From the NCBI GenBank assembly GCA_001698425.1, contig MBRE01000022.1, positions 88,434 through 152,433 of the forward strand: a stretch of DNA of 64,000 nucleotides, read 5' to 3'. The notes beneath the pieces were generated by a model. It was not told the DNA's origin and ran no database searches. It worked only from the letters and a program-made list of their open reading frames with translations. The number at the start of each line of letters is the position of its first letter. The stretch's first letter is position 1. The DNA is from Oscillatoriales cyanobacterium USR001. Its GTDB lineage: Bacteria > Cyanobacteriota > Cyanobacteriia > Cyanobacteriales > Microcoleaceae. Positions 45,824 through 54,934 of this stretch are shown piece by piece. The translations under genes and the position numbers were made by a program.

Positions 45824-45903
45824 CAAACTAATTATCTAAGTTCCCCTGGTTTTGTCCAGTATGGAGTACAATTGTAATTAGTATAATCCACTCGATACTA
45901 TCT

Positions 45904-46839
45904 ATGACTTACTTCTTAACCGCCGCATTGTATAAATTCGTTGAACTCTCAGATTTTGCCCAGCTGAGAGATCCCTTATTCGCTTGCTGCAACGAAAACC
46001 AAGTCAAAGGCACTATTCTATTAGCCGAAGAAGGTATTAATGGCACGATCGCAGGCTTACCCGAAGGCGTTTATGCAGTGCTAGAATTTCTACGTCGCGA
46101 TCCGCGTTTTGCTGATTTAACTCACAAAGAATCTTTCTCGGAAAAACCACCATTTTATCGGATGAAAGTACGCTTAAAACGGGAAATTGTGACGATGGGT
46201 GTACGTGATATTAATCCAACTAAAATGGCTGGTAAATATGTCAAACCTGATGAATGGAATCAGTTACTTGACGATCCCGATGTGGTGGTAGTTGATGTGC
46301 GTAACGATTATGAAGTATCTCTTGGGACGTTTCAAGGTGCGATTAATCCCAAAACAAAAAGTTTCTCTGAATTACCGGAATGGGTAAAGCGAGAAAAGGC
46401 TTTGCGCGATAAGCCAAAAGTAGCAATGTTTTGTACGGGAGGTATTCGCTGTGAGAAATCTACGGCTTTTTTACGAAGTCAAGGTTTTAATGAAGTCTAT
46501 CACTTGGAAGGCGGAATTTTGAAGTATTTGGAAACAGTTCCAGAAGCCGAAAGTCGTTGGGAAGGTGAATGTTTTGTCTTTGATGAGCGGGTTTCGGTTG
46601 GTCATGGTTTAAAGCCTGGTGTTTATGAGCTTTGTCGTGCTTGTCGTCATCCGATTAGTAAGGAAGATAAGGCTTCAGAATTATTTGTTTTGGGTGTAAC
46701 TTGTCCCCATTGCCATGATTCAAAAACGGAAGAACGAAAAAAAGCTTTTTCTGAGCGTCAGCGTCAAATTGAGCTTGCTAAGAGTCGCAACCAAGTACAT
46801 ATTGGTGCAAGCTATGATGCTAAGGAGAAATCTAAGTAA
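45904..46839 (+). CDS. trhO: tRNA uridine(34) hydroxylase (rhodanese family)
   Basis: TrhO (YceA) makes 5-hydroxyuridine at the tRNA wobble position. The 311-residue protein has an N-terminal ferredoxin-like part ([17 protein letters not shown]), the rhodanese domain with active-site Cys in [13 protein letters not shown], and the C-terminal region with [13 protein letters not shown] and [20 protein letters not shown], containing the extra Cys motifs of the family. A TATAAT-like box at 45882-45887 lies 16 bases before the ATG. Stand-alone gene. Confidence 0.94.
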   Translation: MTYFLTAALYKFVELSDFAQLRDPLFACCNENQVKGTILLAEEGINGTIAGLPEGVYAVLEFLRRDPRFADLTHKESFSEKPPFYRMKVRLKREIVTMGVRDINPTKMAGKYVKPDEWNQLLDDPDVVVVDVRNDYEVSLGTFQGAINPKTKSFSELPEWVKREKALRDKPKVAMFCTGGIRCEKSTAFLRSQGFNEVYHLEGGILKYLETVPEAESRWEGECFVFDERVSVGHGLKPGVYELCRACRHPISKEDKASELFVLGVTCPHCHDSKTEERKKAFSERQRQIELAKSRNQVHIGASYDAKEKSK

Positions 46840-46876
46840 TAATTTTATGTATAGCATTTGGTAATTGGGAATTATT

Positions 46877-46952
46877 TCCTCTTCCTTCTTCCTTCTTCCC
46901 TCTTCCTTCTTCCTTCTTCCTTCTTCCTTCTTCCTTCTTCCTTCTTCCTTCG
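46877..46952. repeat. CTTCCTT tandem array upstream of the GST-like gene
   Basis: About ten seven-base units CTTCCTT/CTTCCCT. The tract ends 3-4 bases before the ATG at 46956, so it occupies the ribosome binding site position. Confidence 0.92.
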
Positions 46953-46955
46953 CCT

Positions 46956-47603
46956 ATGTCAATAACTTATCCAATTTTGTATTCTTTCCGTCGGTGTCCA
47001 TTTGCGATGCGGGCACGTTTAGCATTGATTGTTAGCGATCGCGCGTGTGAATTAAGGGAAGTTGTATTGCGTGATAAACCACAGGAAATGTTGCAGGTAT
47101 CCCCTAAAGGTACTGTGCCGATATTGATTGATATTGATGGGAGGATACTAGATGAAAGTATTGATATTATGTTGTGGGCATTGACGCAATACGATCCTGA
47201 AAAATGGTTAGTGCCAGAAACAGGTTCGATCGCGGAAATGTTGGAACTAATCGCTCAATTTGATAACGGTTTTAAATATCATCTCGATCGTTATAAATAT
47301 CCCGATCGTTACCCAGAAATTGATACAGAAATTCATCGTACTGAAGGCAGTTTATATTTAGATAAATTAAATGAAAAGTTAAGGACAAAAAAATATTTAT
47401 TTGGTAATCGTGTTGCCTTGGCAGATATGGCGATCGCGCCTTTTATTCGTCAATTTGCCCACACCGATCGAGATTGGTTTAATTCACAATCTTGGCCTTA
47501 TTTACAAACTTGGTTATCATGGTTTATAGATTCTGAAATTTACAACCGTGTGATGAAGAAATACCCCAAATGGGAATCCGGTAATCCCACCGTGCAGTTG
47601 TGA
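46956..47603 (+). CDS. Glutathione S-transferase-like protein
   Basis: A 215-residue thioredoxin-fold protein. The N-terminal domain begins YPILYSFRRCPFAMRARLAL, a glutaredoxin-like active site with only one Cys (RRCPF), followed by the cis-Pro SPKGTVPILIDIDG and DESIDIMLWA. The C-terminal helical domain has GNRVALADMAIAPFIRQFAH, the usual GST N-capping box. Function may be thiol transfer or a chaperone; substrate unknown. The ATG is set directly after a repeat array. Confidence 0.88.
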   Translation: MSITYPILYSFRRCPFAMRARLALIVSDRACELREVVLRDKPQEMLQVSPKGTVPILIDIDGRILDESIDIMLWALTQYDPEKWLVPETGSIAEMLELIAQFDNGFKYHLDRYKYPDRYPEIDTEIHRTEGSLYLDKLNEKLRTKKYLFGNRVALADMAIAPFIRQFAHTDRDWFNSQSWPYLQTWLSWFIDSEIYNRVMKKYPKWESGNPTVQL

Positions 47604-47617
47604 TAATTATAATTGAA

Positions 47618-47645
47618 TAATTAGCGCTAAAGCGCTTACTACAAA
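47618..47645. repeat. Partial copy C3 of the palindromic repeat
   Basis: AATAATTAGCGCTAAAGCGC, then TTACTACAAA, matches the right half of the C2 palindrome. Only one arm is present. Confidence 0.65.
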
Positions 47646-47679
47646 CCAAAATAAACATCCCGAAGATCAGGAGTTAGCT

Positions 47680-47967
47680 ATGCGATTATCACCCATTTAC
47701 GATCAACAATTGGAACAGGCCAGACAAGAGGCCAGACAAGAAGCACAGCAGCAGGGACTCCAGCAGGGACTCCAGCAGGGACTCCAGCAGGGACAGCGCG
47801 GCGTTATAGAAAATCTATTGGTGTTGCGCTTTGGTTCCTTAGATGAGGAATTAGCAGCAATCATATCACCATTGTTGGCCTTACCGCCAGAGGAGTTTAC
47901 CCCTTTGCTTCTGCAATTATCCCGTGAAGAATTATTGTCTAGGTTTGCAGAGCAAAATCGTCATTAA
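47680..47967 (+). CDS. Small DUF4351-like protein with Gln-rich repeat
   Basis: A 95-residue protein: the leading part (MRLSPIYDQQLEQARQEARQ) has a run of QQGLQQG repeats encoded by an almost perfect 12-base tandem (47749-47796), and the last 55 residues (VIENLLVLRFGSLDEELAAI, then LALPPEEFTPLLLQLSREEL) match the DUF4351 end of Rpn-like PD-(D/E)XK transposase-associated nucleases. The nuclease domain is missing here, so it is an isolated C-terminal module or a remnant. The ATG 47680 follows GGAGTTAGCT. Confidence 0.6.
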   Translation: MRLSPIYDQQLEQARQEARQEAQQQGLQQGLQQGLQQGQRGVIENLLVLRFGSLDEELAAIISPLLALPPEEFTPLLLQLSREELLSRFAEQNRH

Positions 47968-48040
47968 TGCAGATACTTTCGAGGAAGCTAATGATATTGA
48001 TTATTTGTCCGGTAGCATCGAACTCACGTTAAAATACTCA

Positions 48041-49570
48041 CTAATCTTCATCCGTTTCCAACTGGCGGGGAGTTGCCGGAATCGCCGCGATAATGGCATC
48101 AATTACTTTTGCTACGGGAATAATTTGCATCCCTAAATCTGGGGGCGTTTGATTGTGAGGAATAATCGCCCGTTTAAAACCTAACTTAGCCGCCTCCCTT
48201 AACCTTAATTCCAATTGGGAAACCGGTCGCACTTGGCCACCTAAACCCACTTCTCCTAATAGCACAGTTCGGGCATCAACAACGCGATCGCGAAAACTAG
48301 CAACTACCGCGATCGCGACTCCCAAATCAGCCGCCGGTTCCTCCACTTTCAACCCGCCCACAGTTGCCACAATCGTATCCAATTTAGATAATGGAATCCC
48401 CACTCTTTTCTCCAAAACTGCCAAAATTTGTTGCAATCTTGCATTATCCACCCCAGTAGTAGCACGACGGGGCGAACCAAAACTGGCAGGACTAACTAAA
48501 GCCTGAATTTCTACAACAATCGGGCGAGTACCTTCACAAGCAACCGTCGTCGAAGTACCAGGAGAAAACTCATCGCGATTACCTAAAAATAACTCCGAAG
48601 GGTTATCAACTTCTCGCAAACCATTAGCAATCATTTCAAAAACACCGATTTCGTGAGTTGCGCCAAAACGGTTTTTCATCGATCGCAATAACCGATGAGA
48701 AGCAAAGCGATCGCCCTCAAAATATAACACCGTATCCACCAAATGTTCCAACACCCTCGGCCCCGCCAATCCCCCATCTTTCGTCACATGACCGACAATA
48801 AATAAAGTAATATTTGCCCGTTTTGCTACCTGCATCAAAGCCGAAGTACATTCCCGAACCTGCGCCACCGAACCCGGAGCCGATGTTAAACTAGCAAAAT
48901 AAACTGTTTGAATACTATCAATTACTGCTAAACTTGGCTTCAGCGATTCCAACTCCCGCAAAATTACTTCTAAATCAGTTTCCGGGAGTAAATAAAAATT
49001 CTCCGCCGAATTATCGGGGTATTCCTCAATAGAAATTTTCCCTTTTTCCTTACCCCCATTAGAATTTGGTTGACCATTATTGGAAATATTCACAGGATTA
49101 GCAACACCCAAACGCTGCGATCGCAACTTTACCTGTTGTCCCGACTCCTCCGCACTCACATACAAAATTCGATCCCTACGAGAAAGTTGATTCGCCACCT
49201 GTAACAGCAGCGTCGACTTCCCAATTCCCGGCTCCCCACCAATTAACACCAAAGAACCCGGAACGATCCCCCCTCCCAACACCCGATCCAATTCCCCATA
49301 ACCAGAAGGCAAACGAGATTGGGATTGATCGGCAATCTGTGATAACTTAAAAGATGCTCTAGGTTGGCCTGAAGACTTATCAGGTGTTGAGTTACCCACT
49401 TCCTTCGTGGTTACACCAGTCAAACCAACTCGCCCCGATGAGGAGCTTGGTACGATCTCTAGTTGTTCGTCAAAAGAATCCCACTTTTGACAGCTAGGAC
49501 ACCTACCGTGCCATTGCGGGAAATCTGCACCGCATTCCCGACAAACATATTGTGTTCGAGGCTTTGCCAT
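48041..49570 (-). CDS. radA: DNA repair protein RadA
   Basis: RadA is a hexameric RecA-like helicase that processes branched recombination intermediates. The 509-residue sequence has an N-terminal zinc finger (CRECGADFPQWHGRCPSC), the Walker A GGEPGIGKSTLL, the RadA-specific KNRFGATHEIGVF, and a C-terminal Lon-like domain (LGVAIAVVASFRDRVVDART, then GEVGLGGQVRPV). An insertion (QPNSNGGKEKGKISIEEYPD) follows the SAEESGQQVKLRSQRL motif and is typical of cyanobacterial RadA. The start ATG is at 49570. Confidence 0.97.
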   Translation of the reverse strand: MAKPRTQYVCRECGADFPQWHGRCPSCQKWDSFDEQLEIVPSSSSGRVGLTGVTTKEVGNSTPDKSSGQPRASFKLSQIADQSQSRLPSGYGELDRVLGGGIVPGSLVLIGGEPGIGKSTLLLQVANQLSRRDRILYVSAEESGQQVKLRSQRLGVANPVNISNNGQPNSNGGKEKGKISIEEYPDNSAENFYLLPETDLEVILRELESLKPSLAVIDSIQTVYFASLTSAPGSVAQVRECTSALMQVAKRANITLFIVGHVTKDGGLAGPRVLEHLVDTVLYFEGDRFASHRLLRSMKNRFGATHEIGVFEMIANGLREVDNPSELFLGNRDEFSPGTSTTVACEGTRPIVVEIQALVSPASFGSPRRATTGVDNARLQQILAVLEKRVGIPLSKLDTIVATVGGLKVEEPAADLGVAIAVVASFRDRVVDARTVLLGEVGLGGQVRPVSQLELRLREAAKLGFKRAIIPHNQTPPDLGMQIIPVAKVIDAIIAAIPATPRQLETDED

Positions 49571-49734
49571 TGTTTACAATAATATATAGTAACCTTAACA
49601 TTTGAAAAAGCCTGAATCAAAGTAATAATGAGACGTTCAGGCAAAACACAAGTAATTAAAAAAGTTTGTGTCTTAATGAGTAGGGTACAAAAAATTAACT
49701 TATCTGTAATGTAACTTAAGGAGTGTTGGGGAAG

Positions 49735-50466
49735 TTGGAAAATAACAAAGAAAGAATTTTGGTAGTCGATGACGAAGCCAGTATCCGCCGCATTCTCGAA
49801 ACTCGCCTGTCAATGATTGGCTACGATGTGGTGACAGCCTCTGATGGCGAAGAAGCTTTAGATATCTTTCGCAACACCGATCCCGACCTTGTGGTGTTGG
49901 ATGTAATGATGCCCAAACTGGACGGTTACGGTGTCTGTCAGGAGTTGCGGAAAGAGTCTGACGTGCCGATTATCATGCTAACGGCATTAGGGGATGTGGC
50001 GGACAGGATTACGGGTTTGGAGTTAGGGGCCGATGATTATGTAGTCAAGCCTTTTTCTCCGAAGGAATTGGAGGCCCGGATTCGTTCGGTGTTGCGACGG
50101 GTTGACAAAAATGGCGCTTCGGGCATTCCAAGTTCTGGGGTAATTCATGTCACAAATATTAGGATTGATACGAATAAGCGGCAGGTTTATAAGGGGGATG
50201 AGCGGATTCGGTTAACGGGGATGGAGTTTAGTCTTTTGGAGTTGTTAGTAAGTCGATCTGGGGAACCTTTTTCGCGATCGGAGATTTTGCAGGAAGTTTG
50301 GGGATATACGCCTGAACGTCACGTAGATACCCGCGTGGTGGATGTTCATATCTCGCGGTTGAGGGCGAAATTGGAGGACGATCCGAGTAATCCTGAGTTA
50401 ATTTTGACGGCTCGTGGTACTGGTTATTTATTCCAGAGAATTATTGAACCTGGGGAGGTTAGTTAG
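49735..50466 (+). CDS. rpaB: OmpR-type response regulator RpaB
   Basis: RpaB, with the kinase Hik33/NblS, represses high-light genes through HLR1 sites. The sequence shows a receiver domain with phospho-acceptor in VVLDVMMPK, the switch residues ITGLELGADDYVVKPF (Lys), and a winged-helix output domain (RLTGMEFSLLELL... DVHISRLRAKLEDDPS, TARGTGYLFQ). Nearly invariant in cyanobacteria. The open frame starts at GTG 49723, but AAGGAG directly touches that GTG; the likelier start is TTG 49735 (LENNKERILVVDDEASIRRI), which agrees with homologous starts and leaves 11 bases after AAGGAG. Confidence 0.95.
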   Translation: MENNKERILVVDDEASIRRILETRLSMIGYDVVTASDGEEALDIFRNTDPDLVVLDVMMPKLDGYGVCQELRKESDVPIIMLTALGDVADRITGLELGADDYVVKPFSPKELEARIRSVLRRVDKNGASGIPSSGVIHVTNIRIDTNKRQVYKGDERIRLTGMEFSLLELLVSRSGEPFSRSEILQEVWGYTPERHVDTRVVDVHISRLRAKLEDDPSNPELILTARGTGYLFQRIIEPGEVS

Positions 50467-50652
50467 TAAGTTTCAAGGGATTTCAAATCAGTTGATTACG
50501 AGTAGGGGCGAAGTATTTTAGTAGATAAGTTATTAGTTAAAAGCAGAGATTTACTACTACAATGCTTCGCCTTTATGGAATGAAATTAGAGCTTTCTGAT
50601 AATGTGCTATAATTGGAGTCAAATAAAAATATTAAATTAACGAGCGATCGCT

Positions 50653-51552
50653 ATGTCAGTAGCCATAGAAAATATATCAGCAGCCTTAATTATCGATGAT
50701 GGTGAGCCAATGGAAAGCAATAACCATAGAATTTCAATGAATTTACTGATCCAGTCGCTCAAATATCATTGGCGAGAGCGCTCTGACTTTTTTGTGGGTG
50801 GTAATATGTTTGTCTATTACAGCCCTAACCAAGTGAAAAATCAAGACTTCAAAGGCCCAGATTTTTTTGTGGTATTAGATGTAGATGGCACTCGCCATCG
50901 AGATGCTTGGATTGCTTGGGAAGAAGATGGCCGTCTGCCAGATGTGGTAATTGAATTAATGTCGCCCTCGACAGCCGAAGCTGATTTGACAACGAAAAAA
51001 GATATTTATGAGCGAACATTAAAAACTCAAGATTATTTTGTCTGCGATCCTAATAATCCTAGTTTGCTCAAAGGTTGGACGTTAATTAATCGTCGATATA
51101 AGTCTTTATCTGCGAATGAGCAAGGGCGATTATATTGTGAGTCTTTAGGATTATGGTTGGGTGTTTGGCAAGGTAAGATAGAGAATTTTCAGGGGAATTG
51201 GTTGCGGTTTTTTGAGGGGGATGGTAGTTTAGTTTTGTTGCCTGATGAAGCGGAGGCTCAACGAGCGGATTTAGAGCGACAGCAGAAGGATTTAGAGCGA
51301 CTGGAGAAAGAGCAGGCTATTCACCAGAAAGAATTAGAGCGACTGGAGAAGGAGCAGGCTATTCAGCAGAAAGAATTAGAACGACAGCAGAAGGAGCAGG
51401 CTATTCAGCAGAAGGAGCAGGCTATTCAGCAGAAAGAATTAGAACAACAGCAGAAGGAGCAGGCTATTCAGCAATTAGAAATTGAAAAACAACAAAAAGA
51501 ACGGTTAGCGGCTAAGTTAAGGGAATTAGGTGTTAATCCTGATGAAATTTGA
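50653..51552 (+). CDS. Uma2 family nuclease with repetitive coiled-coil tail
   Basis: The first 190 residues are Uma2: DDGEPMESNNHRISMNLLI at the N-terminus, FKGPDFFVVLDVDGTRHRD, and DVVIELMSPSTAEADLTTKK with the catalytic Glu and Lys, then YFVCDPNN. From about residue 200 to 290 it turns into a Gln/Glu/Lys-rich coiled coil made of repeated units such as RLEKEQAIHQKELE and QQKEQAIQQKE, probably expanded by replication slippage. It starts ATG 50653 after GAGCGATCGCT and ends 1 base before the CCB-type frame. Confidence 0.9.
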   Translation: MSVAIENISAALIIDDGEPMESNNHRISMNLLIQSLKYHWRERSDFFVGGNMFVYYSPNQVKNQDFKGPDFFVVLDVDGTRHRDAWIAWEEDGRLPDVVIELMSPSTAEADLTTKKDIYERTLKTQDYFVCDPNNPSLLKGWTLINRRYKSLSANEQGRLYCESLGLWLGVWQGKIENFQGNWLRFFEGDGSLVLLPDEAEAQRADLERQQKDLERLEKEQAIHQKELERLEKEQAIQQKELERQQKEQAIQQKEQAIQQKELEQQQKEQAIQQLEIEKQQKERLAAKLRELGVNPDEI

Positions 51553-51567
51553 TTGCTTGGATATTAT

Positions 51568-52224
51568 ATGGCTAAATCTGACCCCAATAGAATTTTAAGG
51601 TTATTACCGCTGGTAACTGGTGGTTTAGCAGGTGTTTTGTTGATGGTTAACCGCTTGTTAACATCAGATTTAACGGCTTCTCAAAGTCGTTCTGATGCTT
51701 TGGGAGTTATTTTGAGTGCCTTACTAATTTTAACAGGTTTGCTGTGGCAACAGGTACAGGCGCGATCGCCTGATTCAGTCCAATTAATTGGAGTTGAGGG
51801 GTTTGAATTAGCGCCGGATTTACCGGATGTTGTGAAAACAGAGTTAGCTTGGGCTTCTCATTTATTATTAACTAATACTGCCACGCGATCGCTGGTTATT
51901 TGGTATGGTGGCAAAGTAATTTTACGGCGGGGAATTTTAGGAGTTAACCTGGAAGTGAAACCAGGACCAATTTTACAACGGGTATTGGATAAACAAAAGC
52001 CAGTTTATTTGGTAAATCTGAATATTTATCCGGGACGCATAGAGTTTGATTATTTACCAGAAAATACTCAGGGAGTGATTTGTCAGCCAATTGGTAACGG
52101 TGGTGTGTTAATTTTAGGTGCTAATGCGCCGCGTAGTTATACTAAACAGGATGAAAATTGGGTTGAGGGAATTAGTGATAAAATAGCCGATAGTTTGAAT
52201 CGATATTTGAATGAAAAAATATAG
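51568..52224 (+). CDS. Cofactor assembly of complex C subunit B (CCB-type)
   Basis: Likely start ATG 51568, 218 residues; the frame is open back to TTG 51553. Two N-terminal hydrophobic helices (ILRLLPLVTGGLAGVLLMV and DALGVILSALLILTGLLW) precede a soluble part with YGGKVILRRGILG, VYLVNLNIYPGRIEFDYL and GVICQPIGNGGVLILG. This matches the CcbB/CCB2-CCB4 proteins that attach haem ci to cytochrome b6 of the b6f complex. It is immediately downstream of the Uma2 gene. Membrane-bound. Confidence 0.85.
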   Translation: MAKSDPNRILRLLPLVTGGLAGVLLMVNRLLTSDLTASQSRSDALGVILSALLILTGLLWQQVQARSPDSVQLIGVEGFELAPDLPDVVKTELAWASHLLLTNTATRSLVIWYGGKVILRRGILGVNLEVKPGPILQRVLDKQKPVYLVNLNIYPGRIEFDYLPENTQGVICQPIGNGGVLILGANAPRSYTKQDENWVEGISDKIADSLNRYLNEKI

Positions 52225-52254
52225 ATTGAGCAATTTATTGTTATTCATTAAAAA

Positions 52255-52284
52255 GCTTGAGTAAGTGAAATCACCTACTCAAGC
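52255..52284. terminator. Hairpin after the CCB-type gene
   Basis: GCTTGAGTA, a mismatch, GTGA and a 2-base loop pair with TCAC, a mismatch and TACTCAAGC. It lies 31 bases after the stop and is a strong stem. The genes on either side are convergent. Confidence 0.7.
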
Positions 52285-52309
52285 ATTACCCTGTGACCAG
52301 AAACATAGT

Positions 52310-52359
52310 CAGAAAAAGCTGTAATCCGATATTTTAAGCAGGGGTTTCAGCTTTTTCTG
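52310..52359. terminator. 12-base inverted repeat before the HpsJ-like gene end
   Basis: CAGAAAAAGCTG (52310-52321) is complementary to CAGCTTTTTCTG (52348-52359) with a 26-base loop. The hairpin may terminate transcription of the cyanoexosortase genes coming from the other strand. Confidence 0.45.
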
Positions 52360-52466
52360 TCTGAATAATTCTGAATCATCGGTTTGACCTACAACCTAAT
52401 GACTCAAAATTGCTTCCAGGGTTCCCAATCCTAACTAAATAGGGTTTTATTGCGATTAACAACAGC

Positions 52467-53144
52467 CTATCGAGCCCAATCTGTACCTTTCCAAATAGTA
52501 AAAAATAAAACGCTAGAGATTAGAGCACCCAGTACCCATTTGACAGAATTCTTTAGCAATACCAAACGCTGATTTGATTGTACCGCTTTACTTTGGGTTT
52601 CTAACTGCTGTTTAGCCGGATCGATTCTCGAAAGAATTTGCTTTTTTAGTTCCTCTGGGTTTTGGGTATTTGTTTGTACGCCTAACTTAGTCAGTTCAGT
52701 TGCCAGATTCTTTAAATCTTCTGGCGTACCTTTAGTTAGCCTCTCTTCAACTTGTTTCAGTTGTGACAGTTGTTGATTAGCTTGTTGTGAAATTTGCTGA
52801 TTGTTTTGATTATTAATTTTTAGCGTATTCACAATTCCCAAAGGAATCATCAATAGAAACAACAAAGCCAGTAACACGCACAGCCAAGACAAGAACTTCA
52901 AAAGTAAATCTTCCAAGTTAGAACGGTCGATTTCTTCGCCAAAAAATATTAGTGCTAGTCCCAACAAAGGAACGGGTACTCGTTCCACCAGTGCGCCAAT
53001 TGTCTGCAATTCCCAAACTGGGTTAAGAAAATTGGGTGGGGTAAAAGTGGCAATAATGTCAAAGAATGACAACACTAAGAGGCCGTAGCCTATCCACCGA
53101 AATCTATATATAGAAAAAGGTTGTTCGCCTTGTGTTCCAGTCAT
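52467..53144 (-). CDS. HpsJ-like, cyanoexosortase A-associated membrane protein
   Basis: A 225-residue protein with four hydrophobic segments (RWIGYGLLVLSFFDIIATF, VPVPLLGLALIFFGEE, LSWLCVLLALLFLLMIPLGI and WVLGALISSVLFFTIW) and a Gln/Asn-rich cytoplasmic coil in the middle (QQISQQANQQLSQLKQVEER). It matches proteins named HpsJ after a hormogonium polysaccharide gene and encoded next to cyanoexosortase A. It is third in the minus-strand run exosortase, associated protein, HpsJ-like. Its exact job is unknown. Confidence 0.8.
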   Translation of the reverse strand: MTGTQGEQPFSIYRFRWIGYGLLVLSFFDIIATFTPPNFLNPVWELQTIGALVERVPVPLLGLALIFFGEEIDRSNLEDLLLKFLSWLCVLLALLFLLMIPLGIVNTLKINNQNNQQISQQANQQLSQLKQVEERLTKGTPEDLKNLATELTKLGVQTNTQNPEELKKQILSRIDPAKQQLETQSKAVQSNQRLVLLKNSVKWVLGALISSVLFFTIWKGTDWAR

Positions 53145-53186
53145 AAAATTTGCACCTTTTGTGATAGAAATAGTGTTTGCCCCAAG

Positions 53187-53855
53187 TTAGGGCTTGGGAA
53201 AGTTTTGTTGCCACCATTGATGCCAGGAAATCCAAGTTTTTTCGAGGATTTTGTTGGCATCTGTTGGTGTTGTTCGATCTAAGGAAATGGACATTTGTGC
53301 CCATAAGCAGCGACGGTCTTGTAGTTTGATTTGACCTAACAACCAAGGTACAATTCGAGTGAAATTCACGTCATAGGTATTGCGATTGTATCTAAATTGT
53401 TCGCTGGTGACGGTAGAACCACCACGAGGGTTGATGCAGGCAGTCAGATATGCTCGGTTTTGGTGCTGCAAAACTCCATAAAATCCTACTCCTTGAGCGT
53501 TCGCTATTGTTAGTTTACCAGGATATGATTTGAGAACATTATGAGCTTTGACCATGCCTTGAACTTCAGCGATCGTGTCAACTAGATAGCGCATTTCTAT
53601 CTCTAGGAAAATGCTATTTTTTTGATAGCTATATTGTCTAGCTGCGTTGACTCCTGAATTATTACTGATGTCTATCGGCTTACTTTTTACCTGCTGCCAC
53701 TCAGGTAAAGGGACTGATTCAGGAAATTGAAATTTTGTCACAGTATGCTTATCCGCAGGGGGATAAAGAATAAACTTTCCTGTAAATAATGCAACACCTG
53801 CGAAGGTGATGGCTAGGAGAGAAATTCTTAATGTTTTCCAGTTAGCGTTCACCAT
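53187..53855 (-). CDS. Cyanoexosortase A system-associated protein
   Basis: A 222-residue protein with one N-terminal anchor (LRISLLAITFAGVALFTGKF) followed by an extracytoplasmic domain: FPESVPLPEWQQVKS, RQYSYQKNSIFLEIEMRY, YLTACINPRGGSTVT and a WLLGQIKLQDRRCLWAQMSI region. It occurs with the protease in the cyanoexosortase A system, and is presumed to assist PEP-CTERM protein sorting or envelope assembly. Its start overlaps the end of the exosortase gene by one base, so the two are coupled. Confidence 0.85.
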   Translation of the reverse strand: MVNANWKTLRISLLAITFAGVALFTGKFILYPPADKHTVTKFQFPESVPLPEWQQVKSKPIDISNNSGVNAARQYSYQKNSIFLEIEMRYLVDTIAEVQGMVKAHNVLKSYPGKLTIANAQGVGFYGVLQHQNRAYLTACINPRGGSTVTSEQFRYNRNTYDVNFTRIVPWLLGQIKLQDRRCLWAQMSISLDRTTPTDANKILEKTWISWHQWWQQNFPKP

Positions 53856-54709
53856 TAGCTGTTCTGTTTTTCCTTATTTTGCTGTTCTTGTTCTCGCAGG
53901 ATAAAAAACCAGCAGAATAGTCCGAAAACTGCTACGGAAATCATGGAAAAAACAACCGAACCATTGCCTTGATGCCAGTATTTGAAGGCTTCTGGTTGAG
54001 ATAATGATACGAGTACCGCCAGGAGAGCTATTCGCGCCGAGTTGACGAAAAATGCTACGATTACTGCCACAATTGGGACGATGATTTTTTGATTTCGCGT
54101 AGTTGGAAACATTAGTAAGAAAACTATGGCTAAACCTAGTAACTGAAGGATAGCATGAACCCCTGAGCAGCCGTGATAAACTTCTATTGAACCATTTGGT
54201 AGACGCAAATAAATGCCTTGGCGGATTACGTTAAATCCTACATAATGAAGGATGAAGGCGGAAGATTTGGCTGTTAGCAATGATACGTCAACGAAGACTC
54301 CAATCAATCCGGGAGGAATGATTAAATAAGCAAGAACGATCAATTCTTGCCAATATTGTTTTAATCCTTTGATCCCAGAAGCGAGAATACCTAAACTCAG
54401 GCCAGATAGTAAAGGTGAAATCCTGATAAATACGTCATAGCCGGAGATAGATGAACTTTTGAGGAGGATTAAAGCGATGATGGTTATGCCAAAAAAGCTG
54501 GCGAAAATCCCGCTTTCTAATTTAAGATTTTCCTGTTTTTCCCAAATTAGAAATGCTACAATGCCCCAAAACATAAACATTGTACCAAATGAGTCAATGT
54601 CGTTGGTTCTGGAGGCTAGGGTTAGTTGCAGCGAGATTAAACCGGCGGCTATTGCTAACAGCCAGTATTTAGGTTCTTGGGCATATTTTAGCCAGTTGGT
54701 TTCAGTCAT
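53855..54709 (-). CDS. Cyanoexosortase A
   Basis: A 284-residue integral membrane cysteine protease/transpeptidase with about eight helices. The three catalytic residues are visible: Cys in EVYHGCSGVHA (about 177), Arg in FFVNSARIALLAVL (about 225), and His in FKYWHQGNGSVVFS (about 248). It cleaves and processes proteins with a C-terminal PEP-CTERM-like tail for attachment to the exopolysaccharide matrix. No PEP-CTERM target gene was noticed in this window. First gene of a three-gene minus-strand operon. Confidence 0.9.
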   Translation of the reverse strand: MTETNWLKYAQEPKYWLLAIAAGLISLQLTLASRTNDIDSFGTMFMFWGIVAFLIWEKQENLKLESGIFASFFGITIIALILLKSSSISGYDVFIRISPLLSGLSLGILASGIKGLKQYWQELIVLAYLIIPPGLIGVFVDVSLLTAKSSAFILHYVGFNVIRQGIYLRLPNGSIEVYHGCSGVHAILQLLGLAIVFLLMFPTTRNQKIIVPIVAVIVAFFVNSARIALLAVLVSLSQPEAFKYWHQGNGSVVFSMISVAVFGLFCWFFILREQEQQNKEKQNS

Positions 54710-54934
54710 CTCTGTCTCCCGTTTGCAGTTAAAGCCTCCGCAATGGTTGTGATTGCCGATCGCGATTATTCATAGCATACCTTGTCCACCGGATAGTGGC
54801 GATCGCTATTCAAATTATCAACTACAAACACTAGATACGATCCCTTTTGGTATCGAGCTTCACGGAATCTTAATAAACTTGACAAATTGGAAAAGTAATG
54901 ATAAGCCGATGAGAGTGTGATTTGTTTCTGGCTT

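Noticed and set aside
45882..45887. TATAAT box before trhO
   Set aside because: Only 16 bases before the ATG and no -35 element at the right spacing, so a promoter is not well supported.
49700..49722. HLR1-type RpaB autoregulatory site upstream of rpaB
   Set aside because: TTACA-like elements on the minus strand are spaced by 6 bases, not the direct repeat spacing of HLR1.
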